64,000 nt of DNA, from positions 124,001-188,000 of the forward strand of contig OZ241737.1 of NCBI GenBank assembly GCA_965200885.1. Direction: 5' to 3'. Every line of letters starts with the position of its first letter. The stretch's first letter is position 1. Positions 8,321 through 18,200 of this stretch are shown here, in pieces. The translations under genes were made by a program, and so were the position numbers. The notes beneath the pieces are model-generated. The model was not told where the DNA came from. It did no database searches and worked only from the letters and a program-made list of their open reading frames with translations. Source of the stretch: MPNP01 sp026710155 (GTDB lineage: Bacteria > Pseudomonadota > Alphaproteobacteria > Rhodobacterales > Rhodobacteraceae).

Positions 8321-9805
8321 ATGCCCTTGAATTTAATCACAGATGAATGGATTCCTGTATTCAAAGATGGAGAAAAGGTTCTCATTCGGCCCTATCAGAT
8401 CGCTGAAAATAATGTTGAGCGACTGGCTTGGTTTCGACCGGACTTTAATCTTGCTTGTATGGAATTACTAATCGGAATGATATTTCTTGCTGATCCACCA
8501 AACGACGATTCGGATTTGATCGAACGATATCATAATCCAAATGCGGATCGTTTGAAGAAAGCTTTAGAACCGTTTGAATCTCATTTTGAATTGATGGGTA
8601 ACGGTACAAGATTCTTACAGGACTTAGAAAATTTCGAAGTGAATCAAACAAAACATAAGTCGGTTGATATATTGTTCATAGATTCAGCTGGCGAACAAAC
8701 AGAAAAACATAATTCAGATCTTATTGTGCATAGAGATCGTTATAAATCGCTTTCGTTACCAGAAGCAGCTATGGCATTGTATGCCTTGCAGGCTTTTGCA
8801 CCCGCTGGTGGTTCTGGTAACAGGACATCGATGCGTGGAGGAGGCCCCTTGGTTTCCTTGATTCAGCCATTAGATTGTGAATCCTCACATCTTTGGAGAA
8901 CAATTTGGCTGAATGTTCCTGCAGGCAAACCACTTTCTCCAGATCAAGCAAGCGAGGCTTTACCTTGGTTAAGAAAGACTAGAACATCGGAAAACAATAA
9001 AGCCGTAATTTTGGATCAATCCCACAAGGGCGAGATGTTTTTTGGTATGCCACGCCGTTTGAGATTAATTGAAAAGGAAGGAAGAATAGTTGGGGTAGTC
9101 CAGAAAAACTATGGTACAAACTATTCAAACTGGATACACTTCCTATCGCCATATTATCGAAACAAACCGGAAGAAGAATTTTTGCCAGTTCATCCAAAGC
9201 CAGGAAAAATAAGCTATCAGAACTGGTTGGGTTTGATAATGGAACATAGAAACAATGATAAGAAAAAGCGGGTTGCTGGTACTGTAAGAAGGTTTAACAA
9301 TATTGCTTTTGGAACTCCCCCTAAAGTGGAGTTGCTTTTGGGAGGGTGGGCCATGAGCAATATGACCCCCTTGGATTTTAATATTGGTTTTTACCCATCT
9401 TGGAAAACTGAAGAAGAAGAGGAGGATAGAATTGCAAAATTAATTGAGGCAGCAGAAAAATCTGTTTCGGGATTAATTAGGGCACTCAAAGATTCATTAT
9501 CTTTACATGGGGAAAGTTCCCTTGCCATAAGAGAAAATTTTTATTTTGAAACCGAGAGTACCTTTAAATCTATGGTTGCTGAATTGGTTGGTAAGTCAGA
9601 TTCGGATGACAATGTTGAAAAGAATTGGTTGTATTATCTTCGAAAAGTAGCTCTTGGCAAGTTTGATAAATTGACTACCCCTGTTTTTTCTGAGTTGGCA
9701 ATTTCTGATATTGAGAAAATCATTAAGGCCCGAACAATTTTGCTTTCACTCCATTCGAAAAACAAAGCAATAAGTGAGATTTTGGATCTTAATGATTCTG
9801 ATTAA
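8321..9805 (+). CDS. cas8e: Cascade large subunit Cas8e (Cse1/CasA)
   Basis: Recognises the PAM and recruits Cas3 within the I-E Cascade complex. The 494 residues are close to the 502 of the E. coli protein. The N-terminus MPLNLITDEWIPVFKDG is the family signature, and the segment GGSGNRTSMRGGGPL near residue 165-180 matches the loop region implicated in PAM contact. The C-terminal four-helix bundle ends in a polar helix. The start is ATG, although the upstream region has only a weak ribosome binding site. The following gene cas11 overlaps its end by 14 bases, which indicates translational coupling. Confidence 0.93.
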   Translation: MPLNLITDEWIPVFKDGEKVLIRPYQIAENNVERLAWFRPDFNLACMELLIGMIFLADPPNDDSDLIERYHNPNADRLKKALEPFESHFELMGNGTRFLQDLENFEVNQTKHKSVDILFIDSAGEQTEKHNSDLIVHRDRYKSLSLPEAAMALYALQAFAPAGGSGNRTSMRGGGPLVSLIQPLDCESSHLWRTIWLNVPAGKPLSPDQASEALPWLRKTRTSENNKAVILDQSHKGEMFFGMPRRLRLIEKEGRIVGVVQKNYGTNYSNWIHFLSPYYRNKPEEEFLPVHPKPGKISYQNWLGLIMEHRNNDKKKRVAGTVRRFNNIAFGTPPKVELLLGGWAMSNMTPLDFNIGFYPSWKTEEEEEDRIAKLIEAAEKSVSGLIRALKDSLSLHGESSLAIRENFYFETESTFKSMVAELVGKSDSDDNVEKNWLYYLRKVALGKFDKLTTPVFSELAISDIEKIIKARTILLSLHSKNKAISEILDLNDSD

Positions 9806-10352
9806 TGGAGTTAATGAATTGGAAAAAAAATCACATAGCATCGGTTTTGTCTGTACAAAATGGTGGAAAGTTCGCCTTAGAAGCGATGATGGTTCTTCAA
9901 GAAAAGCGTGTGCCCGATTAAGACGTTGTACTACACCAATTGAAGCCGCCCTTGTTGAAGAGGTGCACGACCTTAAGTTTAGGTTGGAACAAGAAGGGGT
10001 TAAAAAAATTAATTCCGATACTCTGGCACTGGTTGCCATTTGTTTATCTCATGTGAAAGAAAGTAGTGATAAAAAGCTAGCAGAGTTATTTGGAAATCGT
10101 GAGATTAAAGACGGTCCAAGAGTACTTTCAGAACTTAGGTTTCAATCATTAATTAAAATTAGAAGTAAGGTGGAACTAATTAGACCAATTCGTAGGGCAA
10201 TTTCTTTGGTACATAAGAAGCCCATTAATGTTTATGCATTGTCTGAAGATGTGTTCCGGTGGAACGAAAAAGTAAGACATGATTGGTGTTTTCAGTATTT
10301 TGGAGCATCCAGTCAATTGAAATCAAAAAGCAAAAAGGAGCATTCCCTATGA
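9792..10352 (+). CDS. cas11: Cascade small subunit Cas11 (Cse2/CasB)
   Basis: Two copies of this subunit form the belly of Cascade and stabilise the non-target strand. The product of 186 residues is mostly helical and basic, with the family-like pattern RRCTTPIEAALVEEVHDL near residue 45 and RFQSLIKIRSK further on. The start is put at the ATG at 9792, 14 bases inside the end of cas8e; a GTG at 9774 in the same frame is an alternative. The gene ends by overlapping the cas7e start by four bases. Identity is supported by position between cas8e and cas7e as well as by length. Confidence 0.88.
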   Translation: MILINGVNELEKKSHSIGFVCTKWWKVRLRSDDGSSRKACARLRRCTTPIEAALVEEVHDLKFRLEQEGVKKINSDTLALVAICLSHVKESSDKKLAELFGNREIKDGPRVLSELRFQSLIKIRSKVELIRPIRRAISLVHKKPINVYALSEDVFRWNEKVRHDWCFQYFGASSQLKSKSKKEHSL

Positions 10353-11431
10353 CACAATTTATTCAATTACATTATTTGACCACTTACCCCCCTTCAAATC
10401 CAAACAGAGATGATCAGGGTCAGCCCAAAACTGCTGTTTATGGCGGGGTACCAAGATTACGTATTTCTTCACAATCATTGAAACGTGCAGTTAGGTTTTC
10501 TGATGTGATGAGAACTTCACTTGAGGGTAATTTGGGTGATAGAACACGCAAAGTTGGTGATTTGATAATTGAACATCTCAAGCAACTCGGTTCTGATAAT
10601 GATCAAGCTTTCAAGATCGCTGAAAAAGTATCTGAAGTCTTTGGTAAGATTGATGAAAAGGCCAAAAAAGATGAGAAGAAAGGCAAGAAGATAAGGATTC
10701 GCCAACTAGCGTTTATTTCACCCGAAGAGAAGAAGGTTTGTTTTGAAATGGCCAAGAAGATTTATCAGGGTGATGAAGAGATTAATAATTTAGATAGTAA
10801 AATATTAAGAAAAGCTGATGGTGCTATTGATATTGCCATGTTTGGAAGAATGCTGGCTGATCAACCAGAATATAACCGGGATTCATCAGTTCAGGTGTCC
10901 CATGCCATTACTACTCACAAAGCAATAGTTGAAGACGATTATTTTACTGCTGCTGACGATTTAAAACTTCCATCAGAAGGGGATGATATGGGTGCTGGTT
11001 TCGTTGGTGAATCGGGGTTCGGTTCTGGTGTGTTTTATTTGTACGCCTGTATAAATTATGATTTGCTTGTTTCAAACCTAGATGGAGATAAAGAACTTGC
11101 ATCAAAGGCAATTTCTGCTCTTATAGAAGCACTTGCAGTTTCAACCCCCTCAGGAAAGCGAAATAGTTATAGTCACCATACTCTTGCAAGCTACATTAGG
11201 GCTGAAATTGGAAAAGCTCAACCAAGAAGCCTTACTTCTGCTTTTCTTCATCCTGTGAAGGGAGAGAACTTGATGCTCCATTCCATTACTAAATTGGAAG
11301 AACAATCAGAAAAATTTGATAAATGTTATGGGAAATTAGTTGATTCATATCAAACCATGGATGTTGAAAAAGGAACTGGCAGCATCAAGGAAATTAAATC
11401 CTTTGTGACAAAGCAATTAAAAAATGGATAA
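10349..11431 (+). CDS. cas7e: Cascade backbone subunit Cas7e (Cse4/CasC)
   Basis: Six copies form the crRNA-binding backbone of Cascade. From the ATG at 10349 the protein is 360 residues (363 in E. coli) and begins MTQFIQLHYLTTYPPSNPNRD. The family features LRISSQSLKRAVR near residue 40 and the AMFGRMLAD block near residue 170 are clear. A strong ribosome binding site (AAAAAGGAG, 10332-10340) decides this start over a longer in-frame opening at 10283. The end overlaps cas5e by eight bases. Confidence 0.94.
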   Translation: MTQFIQLHYLTTYPPSNPNRDDQGQPKTAVYGGVPRLRISSQSLKRAVRFSDVMRTSLEGNLGDRTRKVGDLIIEHLKQLGSDNDQAFKIAEKVSEVFGKIDEKAKKDEKKGKKIRIRQLAFISPEEKKVCFEMAKKIYQGDEEINNLDSKILRKADGAIDIAMFGRMLADQPEYNRDSSVQVSHAITTHKAIVEDDYFTAADDLKLPSEGDDMGAGFVGESGFGSGVFYLYACINYDLLVSNLDGDKELASKAISALIEALAVSTPSGKRNSYSHHTLASYIRAEIGKAQPRSLTSAFLHPVKGENLMLHSITKLEEQSEKFDKCYGKLVDSYQTMDVEKGTGSIKEIKSFVTKQLKNG

Positions 11432-12128
11432 ATTTCTAGTCTTTTGTCTCTGTGCTTCGATGGGTTCCTTCGGGGGGTATTCCGGGCACGAAAGAAGAAA
11501 TTCGGGAAACATGCCCTATAGATCTGCGATTTTAGGGTTAATTGGAGCAGCATTAGGTATAAAAAGATCTGATTCCAAAGGACAAATATCTTTGTTGAAA
11601 TATGGAATTGCATCCAGACCACTGGCCGAAACTAGTTTTCTTAGGGACTTCCATACAGTTCAATCAATCAATTCAACTATTAAAAGGCCAAATTCTCGAA
11701 AGAGCGCCTTTTTGGCAGCGTCAGGGAAAAATATAAAAACTACAATTACCAAACGAGATTATCGTACAGATATAGCTGTAGCAATTTCTGTTTGGAACCA
11801 AGGTGGTAATTGGTCGTTGGAGGATATCACTGAAGCATTAAAATTTCCAAAATTCTTACTTTATGTTGGTAGAAAATCATGTCCTTTGTCGGCACCCCTT
11901 AACCCCAAAATTGTAAGTGCAAATAATCCAATAGATTCCTTATCGACTGTCTACCGAACAGACACCATTAATGAAGAAAGACTTTCTTCAGGGCCAATAA
12001 TTACTGATCCTTTTCCAGAAGGAGAACCAGATCTAACGGAATTTATTCCTTCTGAACCAATTGATCGTGTCCGATGGCACTTTGAGCAAAAGGAACAATG
12101 GCGTTTCTTTGAAGGGGCTGATAAATGA
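11424..12128 (+). CDS. cas5e: Cascade subunit Cas5e (CasD)
   Basis: Holds the 5' handle of the crRNA at the foot of Cascade. The 234 residues begin MDKFLVFCLCASMGSFGG, matching the RAMP-fold start of Cas5e where the first strand is followed by a glycine-rich turn. The block PYRSAILGLIGAALGI near residue 30-45 (S-x-x-x-G-L-x-G-x-A-LG) and KFLLYVGRKSCPLSAPL near residue 145 are family hallmarks. It overlaps cas7e by eight bases at the start and cas6e by four bases (ATGA) at the end, so the Cascade genes form one tightly coupled unit. Confidence 0.92.
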   Translation: MDKFLVFCLCASMGSFGGYSGHERRNSGNMPYRSAILGLIGAALGIKRSDSKGQISLLKYGIASRPLAETSFLRDFHTVQSINSTIKRPNSRKSAFLAASGKNIKTTITKRDYRTDIAVAISVWNQGGNWSLEDITEALKFPKFLLYVGRKSCPLSAPLNPKIVSANNPIDSLSTVYRTDTINEERLSSGPIITDPFPEGEPDLTEFIPSEPIDRVRWHFEQKEQWRFFEGADK

Positions 12129-12847
12129 ACCTTTACCTAACAAGAGCCTACTTAAATAAAACTGCCCCAGTTTCAGCAATAAATTCATTACTAAACCCTG
12201 AAGATCCAAATAGGAAATTAGATGCACACCACAAATTGATATGGACACTTTTCCCCGGTAAAGACAAACCGAGGGATTTTCTTTGGCGATCTGAAAAAAG
12301 CAATTGTTTTTATATTTTATCGAATAGGATTCCCAAGAATACAGGTTTGTTTGATAGCATAGGTTTTTCCACAAAGGAATTTACTCCAAACCTGAATGTT
12401 GGAGACAAATTGAAATTTATTTTACGAGCTAATGCAACAAAAGACAAACCACAATCCCTTGGAGAAGGAGTTTCCAAAAAGAGCCAAAGAGTCGATCTAG
12501 TAATGGATAAGCTTATTCGTATTCCGGGGCAAAACAGTCTGGTTGATGGAGAAAAAAGTGAAAGAGCAAACAAGCGTTTTGAAATAGCCTCGGAAGTGGC
12601 CAAGGATTGGATTCATAAAAAAGGAAAAAATTCAGGCTTTTCTCCTGTTTCAGAATCTATATTATGTAATGATTATTCTGTAAGGCAATTTGCCAGAGGC
12701 AAACTAAATAAGGTTACTTTTGGAATTCTGGATATTTCAGGAATCATAACCATTTCAGACCCAAAGCTATTTCTAGAATCTTTAGGTAAAGGATTTGGTC
12801 GCGCGAAAGCTTATGGTTGTGGCTTGATGTTAGTTAGGCGAGCATAA
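12125..12847 (+). CDS. cas6e: pre-crRNA endoribonuclease Cas6e (CasE)
   Basis: Cuts the repeat RNA at the base of its hairpin and stays bound to the 3' stem-loop. The 240 residues begin MNLYLTRAYLN; a His pair at residues 35-36 (LDAHHKLIWTLFPG) is at the position of the catalytic His of the E. coli enzyme. The C-terminal glycine-rich loop GKGFGRAKAYGCGLMLVRRA is the classic Cas6 motif. The protein is about 40 residues longer than the E. coli homologue. It should also process the degenerate repeats upstream of cas3 if their short stem is recognised. Its stop is immediately followed by the cas1 start codon. Confidence 0.92.
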   Translation: MNLYLTRAYLNKTAPVSAINSLLNPEDPNRKLDAHHKLIWTLFPGKDKPRDFLWRSEKSNCFYILSNRIPKNTGLFDSIGFSTKEFTPNLNVGDKLKFILRANATKDKPQSLGEGVSKKSQRVDLVMDKLIRIPGQNSLVDGEKSERANKRFEIASEVAKDWIHKKGKNSGFSPVSESILCNDYSVRQFARGKLNKVTFGILDISGIITISDPKLFLESLGKGFGRAKAYGCGLMLVRRA

Positions 12848-13786
12848 TTGAATTTTCCGGGAGCATATCCACCTAAACCTATTCCATTAAAGGAACGAGC
12901 TTCACTCGTTTTTATTGAACGTGCCAGGGTAGATGTTAAGGATGGCGCCTTTGTAGCTATTGATGCCAATGGAAATAGAACTCACGTTCCTGTCGGAGGG
13001 GTTGCTTGCTTGATGTTGGAGCCAGGTGCAAGAATTTCTCATGCTGCGGTTTCACTTGCTGGAAGAGTCGGAACTTTAGTTGTATGGATTGGTGAAGCTG
13101 GCGTTCGAATGTATTCGGCAGGTCAACCAGGTGGAGCTAGATCAGACAAATTGCTTTGGCAAGCTTCTTTAGCCTTAGATCCCGTTGCACGATTGAGAGT
13201 TGTGAAGGAAATGTATCGATTGAGATTTGATGAATCAGCACCATCAAAACGATCTATTGAACAATTACGTGGGATTGAAGGGGCTCGTGTTCGAGAAAGT
13301 TATAAACTTCTTGCGAAACACTTTGGAGTGAAATGGAAAAGCAGAAAATACAACCCCAACGAATGGGACTCAGGAGATTTACCAAATCGCTGCTTGTCAT
13401 CTGCTACAGCATGTTTATACGGGTTGACTGAAGCAGCGGTACTTGCAGCTGGTTATGCACCTGCAATTGGATTTTTGCACTCAGGAAGACCACTTTCATT
13501 TGTGTATGATATTGCTGACATTTGGAAAATGAAAACCGTTGTACCTGAAGCCTTTAGAATTGCTGGATTAGCTGAAAAGAAAAAGTTGGATAAGCCTGTA
13601 GAACAAGCCGTAAGACTTGCCTGTAGGAATAGTTTTAGAAAATCGGGGTTGTTATCAAAAATAATACCTCAAATTGAGGATATTCTTATGGCAGGTAATC
13701 TGCCACTTCCTGAAGCACCAACCGAAGCTCAAAAACCCGTTTTTGAAACTGAAAATGAGGAAATGGATGCTGGTCATCGTGGTTAA
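12848..13786 (+). CDS. cas1: CRISPR integrase Cas1 (type I-E)
   Basis: Metal-dependent integrase that, with Cas2, inserts new spacers next to the leader. The 312 residues are closely similar to E. coli Cas1 over motifs such as PVGGVACLMLEPGARISHAA, GEAGVRMYSAGQPGGARSD and GYAPAIGFLHSGRPLSFVYD, which include the catalytic Glu, His and Asp regions. The start is TTG at 12848, directly after the cas6e stop; it puts PIPLKERASLVF at the expected distance. The 3' end overlaps cas2 by 20 bases. Confidence 0.94.
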   Translation: MNFPGAYPPKPIPLKERASLVFIERARVDVKDGAFVAIDANGNRTHVPVGGVACLMLEPGARISHAAVSLAGRVGTLVVWIGEAGVRMYSAGQPGGARSDKLLWQASLALDPVARLRVVKEMYRLRFDESAPSKRSIEQLRGIEGARVRESYKLLAKHFGVKWKSRKYNPNEWDSGDLPNRCLSSATACLYGLTEAAVLAAGYAPAIGFLHSGRPLSFVYDIADIWKMKTVVPEAFRIAGLAEKKKLDKPVEQAVRLACRNSFRKSGLLSKIIPQIEDILMAGNLPLPEAPTEAQKPVFETENEEMDAGHRG

Positions 13787-14048
13787 TAATGCCCCGCCAA
13801 GATTACGGGGACGTCTTGCAGTTTGGTTATTGGAAATTCGTGCAGGAGTTTATGTTGGCAGTTACTCAAATAAAGTTAGGAAGCGTATTTGGAGCGATGT
13901 TGAGAAACTTATTGGAGATGGAGATGCTGTAATGTCTTGGAACATTCCTTCCGATCAAGGTTTTGACTTTGAAACTATTGGTACCAATCGTCGTATGCCA
14001 GTAGAATTTGATGGTTATAAACTTGTACAATTTTCTTCGATTGATTAG
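13767..14048 (+). CDS. cas2: CRISPR-associated Cas2 (type I-E, CasE-type)
   Basis: Structural partner of Cas1 in spacer integration. The 93-residue product beginning MLVIVVNNAPPRLRGRLAVW is nearly collinear with E. coli Cas2 (LLEIRAGVYVGSYSNKVRKRIW, then NRRMPVEFDGYKLVQF). The ATG at 13767 is chosen because AGGA lies six to nine bases upstream and the family starts at ML; ATG at 13755 would add four residues. It overlaps the end of cas1. Only 58 bp separate its stop from the IS element that breaks the array leader. Confidence 0.93.
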   Translation: MLVIVVNNAPPRLRGRLAVWLLEIRAGVYVGSYSNKVRKRIWSDVEKLIGDGDAVMSWNIPSDQGFDFETIGTNRRMPVEFDGYKLVQFSSID

Positions 14049-14106
14049 AAAAATAATGATTACATTCAATGTAGAGAAATCCCATAATTTATTGGTAATA
14101 AATTTT
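14049..14106 (+). other. leader of the I-E array, distal part (cut off by the IS)
   Basis: AT-rich DNA between the cas2 stop and the IS element, ending with the left copy of the 8-bp target duplication TAAATTTT (14099-14106). Joined to 15256-15296 it would give a leader of about 99 bp. It is now more than 1.1 kb from the first repeat. Confidence 0.6.
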
Positions 14107-14125
14107 CGGGATTATATACTTGAAT
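14107..14125 (+). repeat. IS left terminal inverted repeat
   Basis: CGGGATTATATACTTGAAT; identical over 19 bases to the complement of the right end. Target duplication TAAATTTT lies directly outside. Confidence 0.93.
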
Positions 14126-14214
14126 ACACATATGGATTGATTATATTTAATCCTGGTTTTCAAACTTTTTCTGTACAATTTCAAGGTAAAGATCAGAAGA
14201 ATTTTTTGCCATTT

Positions 14215-15168
14215 TCACCCTCCTATCAACTGCTTGTATGTCAATCTTTTGCCGGCCATCAGGCCGACCGTGTCCCCCATCATCACTATGGTATCCTGCC
14301 TGCGGATGTTGTGGCGGGTGACGAATTCGTTGATGTATCGGTTCATGTGTTTCGGGGTGAAGTGGTGGAATGTTCCATGATAGCCCTTCTTCAGCAACGA
14401 CCAGAATGATTCAAGCCCGTTGGTATGGGCCATCCCGTTCACAAACTGGCTAACCGAATGCTTGACGACCTTGTGCCTGTTTGGAATTCCCTTGTAGGAT
14501 TTGTGATCATCTGTATAAACCTCCGCATCGGGGGAAACCCTTTCTGCAACAAATCGCTGCAAGGTTTCCTTGTCCGTTCCCTTGACCACCTTGGCACTGA
14601 TCTTGTTGGTTTTGCGGTCCTTTGCACCGGCAATAACGGTTTTACCGACAGCACCCCTTCCAGTCAGTTCCTTCTGCTTGGAGGTGGGCATGTTCTTGCG
14701 TTTCCCGCCAATGAAGGTCTCATCAACCTCAACCCGGCTTTCCATGTTGAATTTCCCCTGCTTCCATGCCTCCCTCAACCGGTGGGCCATGAACCAGGCG
14801 GACTTTTGAGTGATTCTCAAGTCCCTGTGCAACTTCATGCTGGAAACACCCTTGAGGGAAGTTGACCACAGGAACATTCCAATCACCCATTTTCGCAGGG
14901 AAATGGAGGAGTGCGATATGACCATGTTTGTTCTTACACTGAAATACGATCTGCAAGCGCCACAATGATAGGGGGAAGATTTTCGACTTTCATATTTCTT
15001 GATTCTATCCGAACAACCGCATTTGGGGCAACAGGTGGGTTGACCAACCTCGCCCCAGCGTTGAATTTCAAACCATTCCTCTGCGGTTTTTTCATCGGGA
15101 AACATCTCAAAGAGTTCCGGCAGGCTGATGCCTTTTCGGTAGAATTTGCCCGGTGCTTTTTGACCCAT
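14215..15168 (-). CDS. IS1595-family transposase
   Basis: A 317-residue DDE-type transposase. An N-terminal zinc ribbon is present (CCPKCGCSDRIKKY and YHCGACRSYFS, about residues 45-82), followed by the helix-turn-helix region (SLRKWVIGMFLWSTSLKGVSS). The ISXO2-like catalytic domain comes next, with VDETFIGGKRKN near residue 148, YTDDHKSYKGIPN near residue 220 and the GLESFWSLLKKGYHGTFHH block near residue 250-268, where the third acidic residue lies. It is transcribed away from the CRISPR array. The frame is intact, so the element may still be mobile. Confidence 0.93.
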   Translation of the reverse strand: MGQKAPGKFYRKGISLPELFEMFPDEKTAEEWFEIQRWGEVGQPTCCPKCGCSDRIKKYESRKSSPYHCGACRSYFSVRTNMVISHSSISLRKWVIGMFLWSTSLKGVSSMKLHRDLRITQKSAWFMAHRLREAWKQGKFNMESRVEVDETFIGGKRKNMPTSKQKELTGRGAVGKTVIAGAKDRKTNKISAKVVKGTDKETLQRFVAERVSPDAEVYTDDHKSYKGIPNRHKVVKHSVSQFVNGMAHTNGLESFWSLLKKGYHGTFHHFTPKHMNRYINEFVTRHNIRRQDTIVMMGDTVGLMAGKRLTYKQLIGG

Positions 15169-15228
15169 TTTGAAAATCCTTACATACTTGTTTATTCGTT
15201 ATTGCAAATATAGTATTTAATTTTGTAG

Positions 15229-15247
15229 ATTCAAGTATATAATCCCG
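15229..15247 (+). repeat. IS right terminal inverted repeat
   Basis: Complement of the left end over all 19 bases; followed by the second copy of the duplication TAAATTTT (15248-15255). Confidence 0.93.
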
Positions 15248-15255
15248 TAAATTTT

Positions 15256-15296
15256 CTATAATTTTTTTTCTTGAATTTTCGGAAGTTACAGGAAGG
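15256..15296 (+). promoter_or_regulatory. leader of the I-E array, proximal part
   Basis: The 41 bases between the IS target duplication and the first repeat. A TATAAT (15257-15262) begins two bases after the duplication, so a -10 element may have been kept while its -35 region was pushed away by the IS. A T-rich run and GGAAGTTACAGGAAGG follow. In E. coli the integration host factor site lies within about 35 bp of the repeat; no clear match is visible here. Confidence 0.5.
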
Positions 15297-18200
15297 ATGT
15301 TCCCCGTATATACGGGGATGAACCTCGACCGGCCTCGGTTGAATTCATTATTTGATCATGTTCCCCGTATATACGGGGATGAACCGTCCCTGGTCTCCCC
15401 GATCCGGTAAAGTTTTGAATGTTCCCCGTATATACGGGGATGAACCGTATTTTGTTGACAACCCTGCTATGCTTTTTTGATGTTCCCCGTATATACGGGG
15501 ATGAACCGCAGGTCGGGCAAGGCAAAAATTTCCTCGGGAGATGTTCCCCGTATATACGGGGATGAACCGGAGGCAATCAAGGCAAAATGGGGGGTCCCAA
15601 AATGTTCCCCGTATATACGGGGATGAACCGATATTGCGGCTTGTCAGTGATTTGAATTTACTATGTTCCCCGTATATACGGGGATGAACCGCTCGGGGAT
15701 ATAGAGGCGATATGCCGGCGTTGATGTTCCCCGTATATACGGGGATGAACCGCGGTGCACTACGCCGTTACATACGCTCTTGTCATGTTCCCCGTATATA
15801 CGGGGATGAACCGCGAACAAATCAGGTGACTACCCTCCTCCGGATATGTTCCCCGTATATACGGGGATGAACCGTTGACAGATGTCGCACCCGAGGCCAG
15901 GGAGATATGTTCCCCGTATATACGGGGATGAACCGGCTACTCCCATGGAGTGGTGCATGTCGGCTGCATGTTCCCCGTATATACGGGGATGAACCGATTG
16001 TGGCATATCTGCCTGACCTGCCTTGAATATGTTCCCCGTATATACGGGGATGAACCGTTTGCATACGAACCGAATGTATCGGGATTGTTATGTTCCCCGT
16101 ATATACGGGGATGAACCGGAACAGAATCAGATAGTTGTGACATTCAAATTATGTTCCCCGTATATACGGGGATGAACCGGAGTGATTTTATGAAGGTGAT
16201 TATTAGTGAGTATGTTCCCCGTATATACGGGGATGAACCGCTAAACTGACCAGTGCCGGCCGATGGCATTTCATGTTCCCCGTATATACGGGGATGAACC
16301 GCACATATCTGCACTGCCCGGCCGTTGTATAAAATGTTCCCCGTATATACGGGGATGAACCGTTCCGGTGTTGCACCGCCAATATTATCCATTAATGTTC
16401 CCCGTATATACGGGGATGAACCGGGTCGCTTCAAATCCCAGTGCGCCAATAACCAATGTTCCCCGTATATACGGGGATGAACCGTTCCGGTGTTGCACCG
16501 CCAATATTATCCATTAATGTTCCCCGTATATACGGGGATGAACCGGATTTCCCCGCCGAACGAATCAAGGCAAACACATGTTCCCCGTATATACGGGGAT
16601 GAACCGAACGCCAGAGCTGATCTCCAACCGACAGCGCAATGTTCCCCGTATATACGGGGATGAACCGCAGCAACAAAAACATCTGTCTTTACAAGAATAA
16701 TGTTCCCCGTATATACGGGGATGAACCGCTGGAGTCCAGGTCAATGAATTCTATCGATAAATGTTCCCCGTATATACGGGGATGAACCGCATAGCCCTGG
16801 TGGATTCGGCCTTTATTGGGAATGTTCCCCGTATATACGGGGATGAACCACGCAAGCACTACCGTCAGGGGAATCGTAAAACATGTTCCCCGTATATACG
16901 GGGATGAACCACGCAAGCACTACCGTCAGGGGAATCGTAAAACATGTTCCCCGTATATACGGGGATGAACCGGAAAGCACACGCGCGTAGGGTCAAAAAA
17001 AGGGATGTTCCCCGTATATACGGGGATGAACCGGAGGGAAGATCAGGATAAATAACAACCGGGAGATGTTCCCCGTATATACGGGGATGAACCGCCATTT
17101 TCCTGCGTCCTTTTTCCAGAGGTATAATGTTCCCCGTATATACGGGGATGAACCGTCAAACTCGATCGGTGGTGGTTTTTGCATGGGATGTTCCCCGTAT
17201 ATACGGGGATGAACCGAAAAGGAGTCATAAACGTGACAGAATTACAGAATGTTCCCCGTATATACGGGGATGAACCTGTGTTCAAACGGCTAACGGACTC
17301 AGGAATAGAATGTTCCCCGTATATACGGGGATGAACCGGCTTCCCTACACGGGCAAGGACGGGCTTGGCAATGTTCCCCGTATATACGGGGATGAACCGT
17401 TCGGAAGTGGCACTTTCGCCTCCTGTTTCGTATGTTCCCCGTATATACGGGGATGAACCGGTAATCACTGCAATAACCGACCGCTTCGGGAGATGTTCCC
17501 CGTATATACGGGGATGAACCGAGATAACGCAAAACGCAAACAGCGATCAATTTATGTTCCCCGTATATACGGGGATGAACCGGAAAGAGGCGGACCACAT
17601 ATATGCAATTCCGCATGTTCCCCGTATATACGGGGATGAACCGAAAACATACAAGGGATATCAGATTGTAGACAGATGTTCCCCGTATATACGGGGATGA
17701 ACCGAATTCTAAATTGATCGCTGTTTGCGTCAATGTATGTTCCCCGTATATACGGGGATGAACCGGAATCTAGTACCCTTTGAAAATCTAACGTGGAATG
17801 TTCCCCGTATATACGGGGATGAACCGGTAAGAAGATGATACAGATACCAGGTTTAGCAATGTTCCCCGTATATACGGGGATGAACCGTTGAGGTGGTTGA
17901 AGAACCGAAATCTGATGTCATGTTCCCCGTATATACGGGGATGAACCGAATATTTGCTGAGCCCGTTTCGGCCACTGGGAATGTTCCCCGTATATACGGG
18001 GATGAACCGAAAATGTTCCACGAGAAGATCGGGGGCGAGCTATGTTCCCCGTATATACGGGGATGAACCGGAATTTTGCACCGGTCAAAAAAACACTGAG
18101 CCATGTTCCCCGTATATACGGGGATGAACCGGCGTGCCATGTGGAACATGGTAGGCACCCGTAATGTTCCCCGTATATACGGGGATGAACCGTATTAATT

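Larger units (their letters stand above)
14107..15247 (-). mobile_element. IS1595-family insertion sequence, complete
   Basis: The element is 1,141 bp and is bounded by perfect 19-bp terminal inverted repeats, CGGGATTATATACTTGAAT at 14107-14125 and its complement at 15229-15247. It is flanked by an 8-bp direct duplication TAAATTTT (14099-14106 and 15248-15255), the duplication length usual for IS1595. It holds one transposase gene on the minus strand. The insertion lies in the leader of the I-E CRISPR array, 41 bp plus the duplication before the first repeat. Intact ends, duplication and reading frame suggest a recent insertion. Confidence 0.93.
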
